This document shows, piece by piece, positions 6,744-13,333 of a stretch of DNA of 13,393 nucleotides (the first letter of the stretch is position 1; every line of letters starts with the position of its first letter). The stretch spans positions 1 through 13,393 of the forward strand of contig CALVUV010000026.1 in the NCBI GenBank assembly GCA_944363685.1. The letters are read 5' to 3'. This stretch comes from an uncultured Bacilli bacterium. GTDB lineage: Bacteria > Bacillota_I > Bacilli_A > RF39 > UBA660. The position numbers were made by a program, and so were the translations under genes. The notes under the pieces were generated by a model. The model saw only the letters and a program-made list of their open reading frames with translations, was not told the origin of the DNA and did no database searches.

Positions 6744-7391
6744 ATGTTAGAAGAATTTATAAAAGAAGTAGAATCTTTAGGTTTAGTAGTTACTAAAGAA
6801 AAATTAGACCAATTAGAAATAATTTATAATACTTTAATTGAAACTAATAAAACTATGAATCTCACAAGAATAACAGATAAAGAAGAAGTCTATATAAAAC
6901 ACTTTTATGATAGTCTTACTCTTGCTAAGATCTATGATTTATCTAAAGTAGAAACACTTTGTGATGTAGGAACAGGAGCAGGTTTTCCAGGCCTTATTTT
7001 AAAGATATTTTATCCTAATTTAAAAATAACTTTAATAGATGCTCTTTTAAAACGTGTAAATTATTTAAATAATCTAATAGAAAAACTAAATCTAACAGAT
7101 ATAAAAGCTTATCATATAAGAGCAGAAGATTTAATTAAAAAAGGTAAAACTTTTGATATAGTAACAGCAAGAGCAGTCGCATCCCTTCCTAAACTATTAA
7201 ACTGGACAATGCCTTTAGTTAATGACAATGGTAGTTTTCTTGTTATGAAAGGTAATATCGAAGAAGAATTAAAAGAATCACAAAAAATAATTTCTAAAAA
7301 CAACTGGATTGTAAACAAGAATATTACTTTTGATTTACCAAATAATAAAGGTTTTAGAACACTTTTAGAAATAAAGAAAAATAAAGACTAG
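6744..7391 (+). CDS. rsmG: 16S rRNA (guanine(527)-N(7))-methyltransferase RsmG (GidB)
   Basis: RsmG methylates N7 of G527 in 16S rRNA, in the 530 loop, using S-adenosylmethionine; loss of it gives low-level streptomycin resistance in several bacteria. The 215-residue product has the family's NLTRI at 39-43 and HFYDSL at 53-58. The SAM-binding motif I is DVGTGAGFPG at 74-83, the acidic residue after strand 2 is D99, and ARAVASLPKL lies at 142-151. Length is usual. The ATG at 6744 is two bases after the mnmG stop, with AAGGAG at 6731-6736. It is the last gene of the operon that begins at 2336. I see no clear terminator after it, so some transcripts may run into noc. Confidence 0.96.
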   Translation: MLEEFIKEVESLGLVVTKEKLDQLEIIYNTLIETNKTMNLTRITDKEEVYIKHFYDSLTLAKIYDLSKVETLCDVGTGAGFPGLILKIFYPNLKITLIDALLKRVNYLNNLIEKLNLTDIKAYHIRAEDLIKKGKTFDIVTARAVASLPKLLNWTMPLVNDNGSFLVMKGNIEEELKESQKIISKNNWIVNKNITFDLPNNKGFRTLLEIKKNKD

Positions 7392-7408
7392 CAAACTATT
7401 AAAAATAA

Positions 7409-7417
7409 TGATATACT
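7409..7417 (+). promoter_or_regulatory. Extended -10 promoter of noc
   Basis: TGATATACT fits the extended -10 pattern TGnTATAAT with one mismatch (-10 box TATACT, 7412-7417). I see no good -35 box 16-18 bases upstream, which extended -10 promoters tolerate. A near-palindrome, TACTGATATTAGTA (7414-7427), overlaps the -10 box and the expected transcription start. Confidence 0.6.
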
Positions 7418-7455
7418 GATATTAGTAAAAATATAAAGAATAAAAGAGGGATAAT

Positions 7456-8892
7456 ATGCAAACACAAGAAAATGAAGTAGTATATTTACATTTAGATGAT
7501 ATAATTCCAAATAGATTTCAACCACGTCAAGTATTTGATGAAAAAGCTTTAAAAGAATTAGCAGTTTCTATTAAAGAACATGGCGTAATTCAACCTATTA
7601 TTGTTAGAAACATAGGTAATAAATATGAAATAATAGCAGGAGAACGTCGTTATAAAGCATCAGCTTTAGCAGGACTTACTACAATACCAGCTATTATTCG
7701 TAATTTAGATGATAAAGAAAGTAGTAAAGTTGCTCTTCTTGAAAATTTACAAAGAAAAAATTTAAATCCTATAGAAGAAGCAAAAACCTATCAAAAGATT
7801 TTGGAATTAGATCAAATGACTCAAGAAGAACTAGCAAAAACAATGGGTAAAAGTCAAAGTGCCGTTGCTAATAAACTACGTCTTTTATCTTTAACAGATG
7901 AAGTCCAAGATGCTCTATTAAAAGAAGAAATATCAGAACGTCATGCTAGAACTCTTTTAAGTGTAACAGATAAAGAAGAACAAAAAAGATTATTAAAGGA
8001 GATAATAAATAACAAAATGACTGTTAGAGAACTAGAAGAAAAAATTAAACCAAAAGAAGAAAATATAACTCCTCAAGATATAGATAATATGTTAAATCCT
8101 CAACCAGTAAATTTAACAGAACCTCTATTTAATAATAATCAAAATACAGTCAATACTAATAATGACTTTAATCAAAATGTAGGAATAGATTATTCAACTC
8201 CTCCTAAATTTATAGATTATGACATTCCAAATATAAATAGTGAAAATCTTGAAAGTACTGCTAATAAACAAATAGATATAAATGCTTTAAAGGATAATGC
8301 TAAAGATATAAATATTGCTGCTCCTGAAAAAAATATAGATCAATTTCTTCAAGTAGATTCTGAAGAAAAACCAACTAATCAGGAAAGTACTTTTAAATTT
8401 TTCGCTCCTGAAGAAGATACAACAGAAGTTCAAACTAAAGCGGAGCCAAATAATCAAAATAACCAAGCATTTATACCTCCAATACCAACAGATACTAGTG
8501 TAAATAATATTAATCCATTTGATTTAAATGCACCAACTAAGTCTTTAGATGATGCTACAAGTACTTCAATGGATAATTTATTAGCAGGAGTAGAAAATCA
8601 AAATACTAAGCAATCTATAAATTTAGAAGAACAATCAAATGATAAACCAGATATCCCTCCTATAGATATGTTTAACAATCCTTTCGCACGTAATCCTATT
8701 TTTGGAGATAATATAAAGGAAGATAGTCCTATAACAAATCAAACTCCAAAATATACCTTAAATGAATCTATAAATTTAGTTAGAGAAACTCTAAGAAAAA
8801 TAGAAAATAGTGGTTTTAAAGTTGAATCAACTGAGACAGATTTAGCTAACAACTATCAAATAACAATAAAAATCGCAAAAGAAAACACTTAA
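7456..8892 (+). CDS. noc: Nucleoid occlusion protein Noc (ParB family) with a long low-complexity linker
   Basis: Noc is a CTP-dependent DNA clamp that loads at specific sites and prevents division-septum assembly over the nucleoid. Residues 9-110 form the ParB-type CTP-binding domain, with GERR at 62-65 and ENLQR at 96-100. Residues 121-200 form the helix-turn-helix domain. Q134, K140, S145 and R162 occupy positions where Noc has Gln, Lys, Lys/Ser and Arg while ParB has Arg, Thr, Ala and Gly. The C-terminal dimerisation domain (433-478) resembles the end of Bacillus Noc. Two things are odd. Residues 199-432 are a low-complexity, Asn/Asp/Glu/Gln/Pro-rich linker, so the protein is 478 residues instead of about 285. 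The N-terminal amphipathic membrane-binding helix of Bacillus Noc is absent, and an in-frame stop at 7441-7443 rules out a longer start. Its place between rsmG and parA is the usual one for noc. It has its own promoter and terminator. Confidence 0.9.
   Translation: MQTQENEVVYLHLDDIIPNRFQPRQVFDEKALKELAVSIKEHGVIQPIIVRNIGNKYEIIAGERRYKASALAGLTTIPAIIRNLDDKESSKVALLENLQRKNLNPIEEAKTYQKILELDQMTQEELAKTMGKSQSAVANKLRLLSLTDEVQDALLKEEISERHARTLLSVTDKEEQKRLLKEIINNKMTVRELEEKIKPKEENITPQDIDNMLNPQPVNLTEPLFNNNQNTVNTNNDFNQNVGIDYSTPPKFIDYDIPNINSENLESTANKQIDINALKDNAKDINIAAPEKNIDQFLQVDSEEKPTNQESTFKFFAPEEDTTEVQTKAEPNNQNNQAFIPPIPTDTSVNNINPFDLNAPTKSLDDATSTSMDNLLAGVENQNTKQSINLEEQSNDKPDIPPIDMFNNPFARNPIFGDNIKEDSPITNQTPKYTLNESINLVRETLRKIENSGFKVESTETDLANNYQITIKIAKENT
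8050..8751 (+). other. Region of noc coding for the low-complexity linker
   Basis: This stretch codes for residues 199-432 of Noc. It is poor in predicted secondary structure and rich in Asn, Asp, Glu, Gln, Pro and Thr. It contains two related motifs: IPPI (340-343) with NPFDLN (353-358), and IPPI (400-403) with NPFARN (408-413). A phenylalanine cluster FKFFAPEE sits at 313-320. The reading frame is open throughout and codon choice is like that of the rest of noc. Confidence 0.8.
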
Positions 8893-8896
8893 AACT

Positions 8897-8921
8897 AAAA
8901 GTAGAGATAATCTACTTTTTT
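8897..8921 (+). terminator. Intrinsic terminator after noc
   Basis: AAAAGTAGA (8897-8905) and TCTACTTTT (8911-8919) form a 9-bp stem with the loop GATAA, ending in six T (8916-8921). It begins 5 bases after the noc stop codon and separates noc from parAB. Confidence 0.85.
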
Positions 8922-8932
8922 AAATAAAATTG

Positions 8933-8961
8933 TTTTCATAATACCATATTTTTGATACAAT
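8933..8961 (+). promoter_or_regulatory. Sigma-A type promoter of parA-parB operon
   Basis: TTTTCA (8933-8938) and TACAAT (8956-8961) have 17-base spacing; the -35 box differs from consensus at two positions and the -10 box at one. Transcription should begin near 8968, about 26 bases before the parA start codon. It comes directly after the noc terminator. Confidence 0.7.
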
Positions 8962-8993
8962 AAATTAGACAAGTAGAAGAAGAGAGTGATAAA

Positions 8994-9782
8994 ATGGCAA
9001 AGGTAATTTCATTAGTAAATCAAAAAGGTGGAGTAGGTAAAACAACAACAAGTATTAACCTTTCTGCATCACTAGCATTTCTTGGTAAGAAAGTATTATT
9101 AGTAGATTTAGACCCTCAGGGTAATACAACAACAGGAGTAGGGATAAATAAAGGAGATATAAATCTAAGTGTCTATGATGTTTTAACAAATAAATGTAGC
9201 ACAAAAGAAGCAATGATAAAAACAAAATATAAAAAGTTATATGTCTTACCAGCTACTATAAATTTAGCAGGACTTGATATAGAACTACTTGAGAAAAGTC
9301 AAAGTGAACCTGGTTTTGCTAAAGGAGCTCAACTAAAATATCATTTAGAAGAATTAAATGATGAAAATTTTGACTACATTATTATAGATTGTCCACCATC
9401 ACTTGGACTTATAACTACTAATGCCCTAACAGCAAGTAATTCTGTTATTATTCCAGTACAGTGTGAATTCTTTGCATTAGAAGGAATAATGCAATTATTA
9501 AATACCATAAGACTTGCTCAAAAACAATTAAATCCTAATTTAGATATAGAAGGAGTTCTTCTAACAATGTTAGATTCAAGAACTAATCTAGGTTTTGAAG
9601 TAGTAGATGATATTAGAAAGTTCTTTAAAGAAAAAGTATATAATACAATAATACCAAGATTAATAAGACTAACAGAAGCTCCATCACATGGAGAACCTAT
9701 TATTGTATATGATCCTAAAAGTAAAGGCTCAGAAGCTTATTTAAACTTAGCGAAGGAAGTGATAGATAGAAATGGAAAATAA
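8994..9782 (+). CDS. parA: Chromosome partitioning ATPase ParA (Soj)
   Basis: ParA is a Walker-type ATPase that binds DNA nonspecifically as an ATP dimer. Together with ParB it drives origin segregation; in Bacillus, Soj also acts on DnaA. The 262-residue product has the deviant Walker A KGGVGKTTT at 11-19 with signature K11 and nucleotide K16. The Walker A' region is DLDPQGN at 38-44, and Walker B is IIIDCPPSLG at 129-138 with D132. It is close to Bacillus Soj (253). There is no N-terminal DNA-binding extension of the plasmid type, so this is a chromosomal ParA. The ribosome site is weak (AGAGAG, 8981-8986). parB begins 11 bases before its stop codon, so the two are translationally coupled. 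Confidence 0.97.
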   Translation: MAKVISLVNQKGGVGKTTTSINLSASLAFLGKKVLLVDLDPQGNTTTGVGINKGDINLSVYDVLTNKCSTKEAMIKTKYKKLYVLPATINLAGLDIELLEKSQSEPGFAKGAQLKYHLEELNDENFDYIIIDCPPSLGLITTNALTASNSVIIPVQCEFFALEGIMQLLNTIRLAQKQLNPNLDIEGVLLTMLDSRTNLGFEVVDDIRKFFKEKVYNTIIPRLIRLTEAPSHGEPIIVYDPKSKGSEAYLNLAKEVIDRNGK

Positions 9783-10653
9783 AAGAAGAGCTTTAGGTAG
9801 AGGACTAGAAGAACTATTCAATAATGAACCTATAAATATAGCTCAAGTTGAAGAAGAAATTGTAAATAATACTCCTAAAGAACAAATAACGATGTTAAAT
9901 CTTGATGAATTGAGAAGTAACCCTTATCAACCTCGTAAAAACTTTGATGAAGAAAGCTTAAATGAATTAGCTTCATCAATTAAAGAACATGGTGTATTTC
10001 AACCTATAATTGCTAAAAAAAGTATAAAAGGATATGAAATAGTAGCAGGAGAAAGAAGAGTAAAAGCCTCAAAATTAGCAGGACTTACAACTATACCAGC
10101 TATCATCAAAGATTTTACTGATGAAGAAATGATGGAAATCGCTTTACTTGAAAATCTTCAAAGAGAAAATTTGAGTGCCTTAGAAGAGGCAGAAGCATAT
10201 AATGCTTTAAAAACAAAACTTAATTTAACTCAAGAAGAATTAGCTAATAAAGTTGGAAAATCAAGAAGTTATATCACTAATATGTTAGGTTTATTAAACC
10301 TACCAAACGAAATAAAAGATGAAATAACTAAAGGCGAAATATCTATGGGTCATGCTCGTGTACTAAGTAAATTAGAAAATAAAGATCAAGCAATAGACTT
10401 AGCAGAAAAAGTAATAAATGAAAACTTAAGTGTTAGAAAATTAGAAGAAATAACTAGTTCTAAAGAAGATTTTCATCGTAAGAAAAATATAAAACCAAAG
10501 AAAGAAAAAGAAGATGAGTTTTCATATTTAGTAAATGACTTATGTGAAAAACTTGGTACAAAAGTAAAAATAAAAAATAATAAACTAGAAATATCTTTCA
10601 CTAATGCTAATGATTTAACTAGAATATTAGAAATAATGCATTTAGATAAATAA
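9772..10653 (+). CDS. parB: Chromosome partitioning protein ParB (Spo0J)
   Basis: ParB is a CTP-gated clamp that loads at parS sites near the origin, stimulates ParA and recruits SMC. The 293-residue product begins with the ParA-activating peptide KRRALGRGLEELF (4-16). The CTP-binding domain follows, with GERR at 93-96 and ENLQRENLS at 127-135. The helix-turn-helix domain is at about 152-225, then a basic linker (228-247) and the C-terminal dimerisation domain (248-293). Of the four residues that separate ParB from Noc, it keeps R165 and G193 as in ParB. It has M171 and N176 where Thr and Ala are usual. Its first domain is strikingly close to that of Noc two genes upstream. No perfect parS is present in the window. 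Confidence 0.97.
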   Translation: MENKRRALGRGLEELFNNEPINIAQVEEEIVNNTPKEQITMLNLDELRSNPYQPRKNFDEESLNELASSIKEHGVFQPIIAKKSIKGYEIVAGERRVKASKLAGLTTIPAIIKDFTDEEMMEIALLENLQRENLSALEEAEAYNALKTKLNLTQEELANKVGKSRSYITNMLGLLNLPNEIKDEITKGEISMGHARVLSKLENKDQAIDLAEKVINENLSVRKLEEITSSKEDFHRKKNIKPKKEKEDEFSYLVNDLCEKLGTKVKIKNNKLEISFTNANDLTRILEIMHLDK

Positions 10654-10659
10654 AGGAGG
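10654..10659 (+). promoter_or_regulatory. Strong ribosome binding site fixing a TTG start
   Basis: AGGAGG, within AAAGGAGGTG (10652-10661), is the best anti-SD match here. Eight bases separate it from the TTG at 10668. An in-frame GTG at 10659 overlaps the site itself and cannot be the start. Confidence 0.85.
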
Positions 10660-10667
10660 TGTTTCCC

Positions 10668-11474
10668 TTGGAAGAATTTTTATCATCAGAAATATTTAAA
10701 TATATAGTTTTACCAGTAATATATATTGGTATTGCTTATATATTTTATAAATTATTTATATATTTTATAAACAAAGCTCTTAATAATAAACACTTAAAGA
10801 GTAAAAATAAAAAAAGAGTTAATACAACTCTAAGTCTAATAAACAATTGTCTAAAGTATATAATTATATTTTTAACTATATTAATAATTCTTAATAATTA
10901 TGGAATTAATGTAAGTAGTATTTTAGCAGGATTAGGAATTGTTGCAGCAGTTTTAACTCTTGCATTTCAAGATCTTGCTAAAGACTTTATTGCAGGTATT
11001 TCTATAGTAATGGAAGATCAATTTGAAATAGGAGATAATGTTATGATAAATGGTTTCCGTGGTGATGTAATTGCTATGGGACTTAAAACAACAAGAATTA
11101 AAGATTATAAGGGAGCTGTTCAAATAATAGCTAACCATATGATTACTGAAGTAACAAATTATAGTTTAAATCCATCATTAGCAGAAGTTACTATAGCAGT
11201 AGATACAGATAATGATTTAGATAAAGTTGAAAAGATTATTAAGAAGACAATGAAAGAAATTGATAATAGTTATGAAAATCTTAAAGGTAATACAGAGTTA
11301 TGGGGTGTAGAACTTGTAGATCAGAACTCTGTAACATATAAAGTTGCAGTTAAGACTAAATCAGGCTATGATTTTGAAGTTCAAAGAAATATAAGAAGAG
11401 ACTTACAAGCTGCTTTAAAAGCTGGTAATATTAAAATGCCACAAACACATATGGAGGTTCGTAATGGAAAATAA
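10668..11474 (+). CDS. MscS-family small-conductance mechanosensitive ion channel
   Basis: Channels of this family open under membrane tension to release solutes on osmotic downshock. The 268-residue product (from TTG) has three membrane segments, at about 12-36, 60-77 and 82-114. The third contains the Gly/Ala-rich pore-lining stretch AGLGIVAAVLTLAFQDLAKD (87-106), which runs into the conserved beta domain (EIGDNVMINGFRGDV, 120-134). The C-terminal alpha/beta domain ends at 268. Size and layout fit the small MscS/YkuT type. The TTG start follows AGGAGG at ideal spacing. It lies 14 bases after parB in the parAB operon and overlaps the next gene by 11 bases. An MscS-type gene between parB and ychF is a common arrangement in Firmicutes. 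Confidence 0.92.
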   Translation: MEEFLSSEIFKYIVLPVIYIGIAYIFYKLFIYFINKALNNKHLKSKNKKRVNTTLSLINNCLKYIIIFLTILIILNNYGINVSSILAGLGIVAAVLTLAFQDLAKDFIAGISIVMEDQFEIGDNVMINGFRGDVIAMGLKTTRIKDYKGAVQIIANHMITEVTNYSLNPSLAEVTIAVDTDNDLDKVEKIIKKTMKEIDNSYENLKGNTELWGVELVDQNSVTYKVAVKTKSGYDFEVQRNIRRDLQAALKAGNIKMPQTHMEVRNGK

Positions 11475-11673
11475 AGAATATACTTTAGGTGACCATGTTA
11501 TTATGAAAAAGGGTCATCCTTGTGGTAGTAATAATTGGGAAATTGTAAGATTAGGAGCAGATATAAAGTTAAAATGTACAGGTTGTGGTCGTTTAGTATT
11601 TATTCCTAGAATAGAATTCAATAAAAAAATAAAAAAAGTACTGGCAAAGGAGGATAATAATGCGTCGAAATAA
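11464..11673 (+). CDS. DUF951 family small zinc-type protein
   Basis: The 69-residue product matches the DUF951 pattern: KKGHPCGSNNWEIVRLGADI (15-34), then KCTGCGRLVFIPR (37-49). The four-residue knuckle CTGC (38-41) with the earlier C20 and H18 suggests a bound metal, probably zinc. Function is unknown; the family is nearly always near mscS/ychF in Firmicutes, and nucleic-acid binding has been guessed but not shown here. The ATG at 11464 lies inside the end of the mscS-type gene, with GGAGG at 11453-11457, and the 3' end overlaps the transporter gene by 14 bases. This packing suggests coupled translation of all three. Confidence 0.93.
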   Translation: MENKEYTLGDHVIMKKGHPCGSNNWEIVRLGADIKLKCTGCGRLVFIPRIEFNKKIKKVLAKEDNNASK

Positions 11674-13258
11674 GAAAAAATTAAAACTAAAAAAATTTTA
11701 TTTTCATCCTATTACAGTATATTTATTTTTAATATTCTTAGTTATAATATTAAGTGCTATCCTAGAAGCTCTACAAATGCAAGCTACTTACAGTACTATT
11801 AGTCCTACTACAAATGAATTAGAAAGTACTTTAGTATATGTAGAATCTATGCTTAACTTTGATGGTATGAAATTTATTTTTAGTAATGCTATGACTAATT
11901 TCTTAAGTTTTGCACCATTAGGTATGTTATTATTAACATTATTTGGGTTAAGTATTGCTAAATCAACAGGATTTTTAGATACTTTATGTAAAAGATGTTT
12001 AATTAAAATTGATAAGAAAATATTAACATTTATTGTTATTTTCCTTGCTACTATATCTTCTTTAATAAATGATGTAGGTTATGTAATATTAATACCACTA
12101 GCAGCATTATTATTTATGTTAAATAATAGAAATCCCCACTTAGGAATAATATCAGCATTTTGTGGTGTAAGCTTTGGTTATGGAGTTTCTATATTTGTAG
12201 GAAGTATGGAAGTAAACCTAATTCCAACTACAATAGATGCAGCTCGTTTAATAGACTCATCTGCTCATGTTAGTTTAACATCAAATTTATTTATTATCAT
12301 CGCTTTCTCTATTATTCTATCAATAATTGGAACTATTATAATAGAAAAGATAATTGCTCCAAGACTTGGTAAATATAAAGAAAAAGAAGAACTAACTAAA
12401 ACAGAAGAATTAGTAGTAACAGATGTAAAAGAATTAGAACAACAAAAAATAGAAAAAGGGCATTATGAAAAAAGAGGATTAAAAGCTGCAATCATAACAG
12501 CTATAATCATAATAATTGCTTTTATATATATGATAATACCAGATCTACCATACTCAGGAATGTTACTTGATATGGAAGAAGATACTTATCTTGGTCAATT
12601 ATTTGGAAATAATTCTTATTTCCAAGATGGCTTTACCTATATGATGGCACTATTATTTACATTAATAGGTATAGCATATGGAATAGGTGCTAAAAGTATA
12701 AAAAATGATAAAGATGTAATTAATGGATGTAAAGAAAGTTTTGCTCCTATTGGTGAAATATTAATGTTAATATTTGTAGTATCTCAGTTCACAGCTATCT
12801 TTAGAGAAACAAATATAGGAACAGTTATAGCATCTTGGTGTGCAGATGCTATAGGTAATATTGGCTTTACAGGACTGCCTTTAGCTATATTTGCACTTAT
12901 TCTAATAGGCTTATCTAATATTTTAGTACCATCTCCTAGTAGTAAATGGGAAATATTTGCCCCAGTAATGGTTCCTGCCTTTATGCAATCAAATTTATCT
13001 GCACCATTCGCTCAATTTATATTAAGAGCAGGTACATCTATAACAGCAGGAATAACTCCTTTACTAGCTTGTTTTGCAATCTATATAGGATATTTAAATG
13101 TTTATAATCAAGATAAATCAAAACCAATAACAATCCATAAGAGTATAGGATACATTCTTCCATACTTTGGAATAATAGCCGCTACTTGGATTTTACTAGT
13201 AATAGGCTGGTACTTAATAGGGTTACCTTTAGGTCCAGGAGTATATGCAACAATTTAA
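11660..13258 (+). CDS. AbgT family transporter
   Basis: AbgT proteins are inner-membrane transporters; known members import p-aminobenzoyl-glutamate or export sulfonamides and antimetabolites. The 532-residue product has a basic N-terminus, many hydrophobic segments and a charged cytoplasmic loop at about 232-275. Family landmarks are SSLINDVGYVILIPLAA (133-149) with D138, and PSPSSKWEIFAPV (424-436) with W430 and P435, followed by R456 and ITPL (465-468). The acidic residue usually three positions after that Arg is Thr here (T459), so substrate or coupling may differ. The ATG at 11660 follows AAAGGAGG (11646-11653). It is the last gene before a terminator and sits between DUF951 and ychF, where Bacillus has none. 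Substrate cannot be told from sequence; a related family in the IT superfamily is less likely. Confidence 0.85.
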   Translation: MRRNKKKLKLKKFYFHPITVYLFLIFLVIILSAILEALQMQATYSTISPTTNELESTLVYVESMLNFDGMKFIFSNAMTNFLSFAPLGMLLLTLFGLSIAKSTGFLDTLCKRCLIKIDKKILTFIVIFLATISSLINDVGYVILIPLAALLFMLNNRNPHLGIISAFCGVSFGYGVSIFVGSMEVNLIPTTIDAARLIDSSAHVSLTSNLFIIIAFSIILSIIGTIIIEKIIAPRLGKYKEKEELTKTEELVVTDVKELEQQKIEKGHYEKRGLKAAIITAIIIIIAFIYMIIPDLPYSGMLLDMEEDTYLGQLFGNNSYFQDGFTYMMALLFTLIGIAYGIGAKSIKNDKDVINGCKESFAPIGEILMLIFVVSQFTAIFRETNIGTVIASWCADAIGNIGFTGLPLAIFALILIGLSNILVPSPSSKWEIFAPVMVPAFMQSNLSAPFAQFILRAGTSITAGITPLLACFAIYIGYLNVYNQDKSKPITIHKSIGYILPYFGIIAATWILLVIGWYLIGLPLGPGVYATI

Positions 13259-13279
13259 ATACCGAAAGGTATTTTTTTT
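13257..13279 (+). terminator. Intrinsic terminator of the parA-to-transporter operon
   Basis: AAATACC (13257-13263) pairs with GGTATTT (13268-13274) around a GAAA tetraloop, followed by a run of eight T (13272-13279). The left arm starts within the TAA stop codon of the transporter gene. Confidence 0.9.
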
Positions 13280-13300
13280 CTTTTAAATTATATAGAACAA

Positions 13301-13309
13301 TGCTATAAT
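13301..13309 (+). promoter_or_regulatory. Extended -10 promoter of ychF
   Basis: TGCTATAAT is a perfect extended -10 (TGn then TATAAT at 13304-13309). The sequence 17 bases upstream, TTTTAA, is a poor -35 box. Transcription should begin near 13316, shortly before the ychF ribosome site. Confidence 0.7.
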
Positions 13310-13333
13310 ACATAGAAGAAAAGAGGTAATATT

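Noticed and set aside
10659..10667. GTG at 10659 as start of the MscS-type channel
   Set aside because: The codon overlaps the AGGAGG ribosome site; the TTG at 10668 is at correct spacing.
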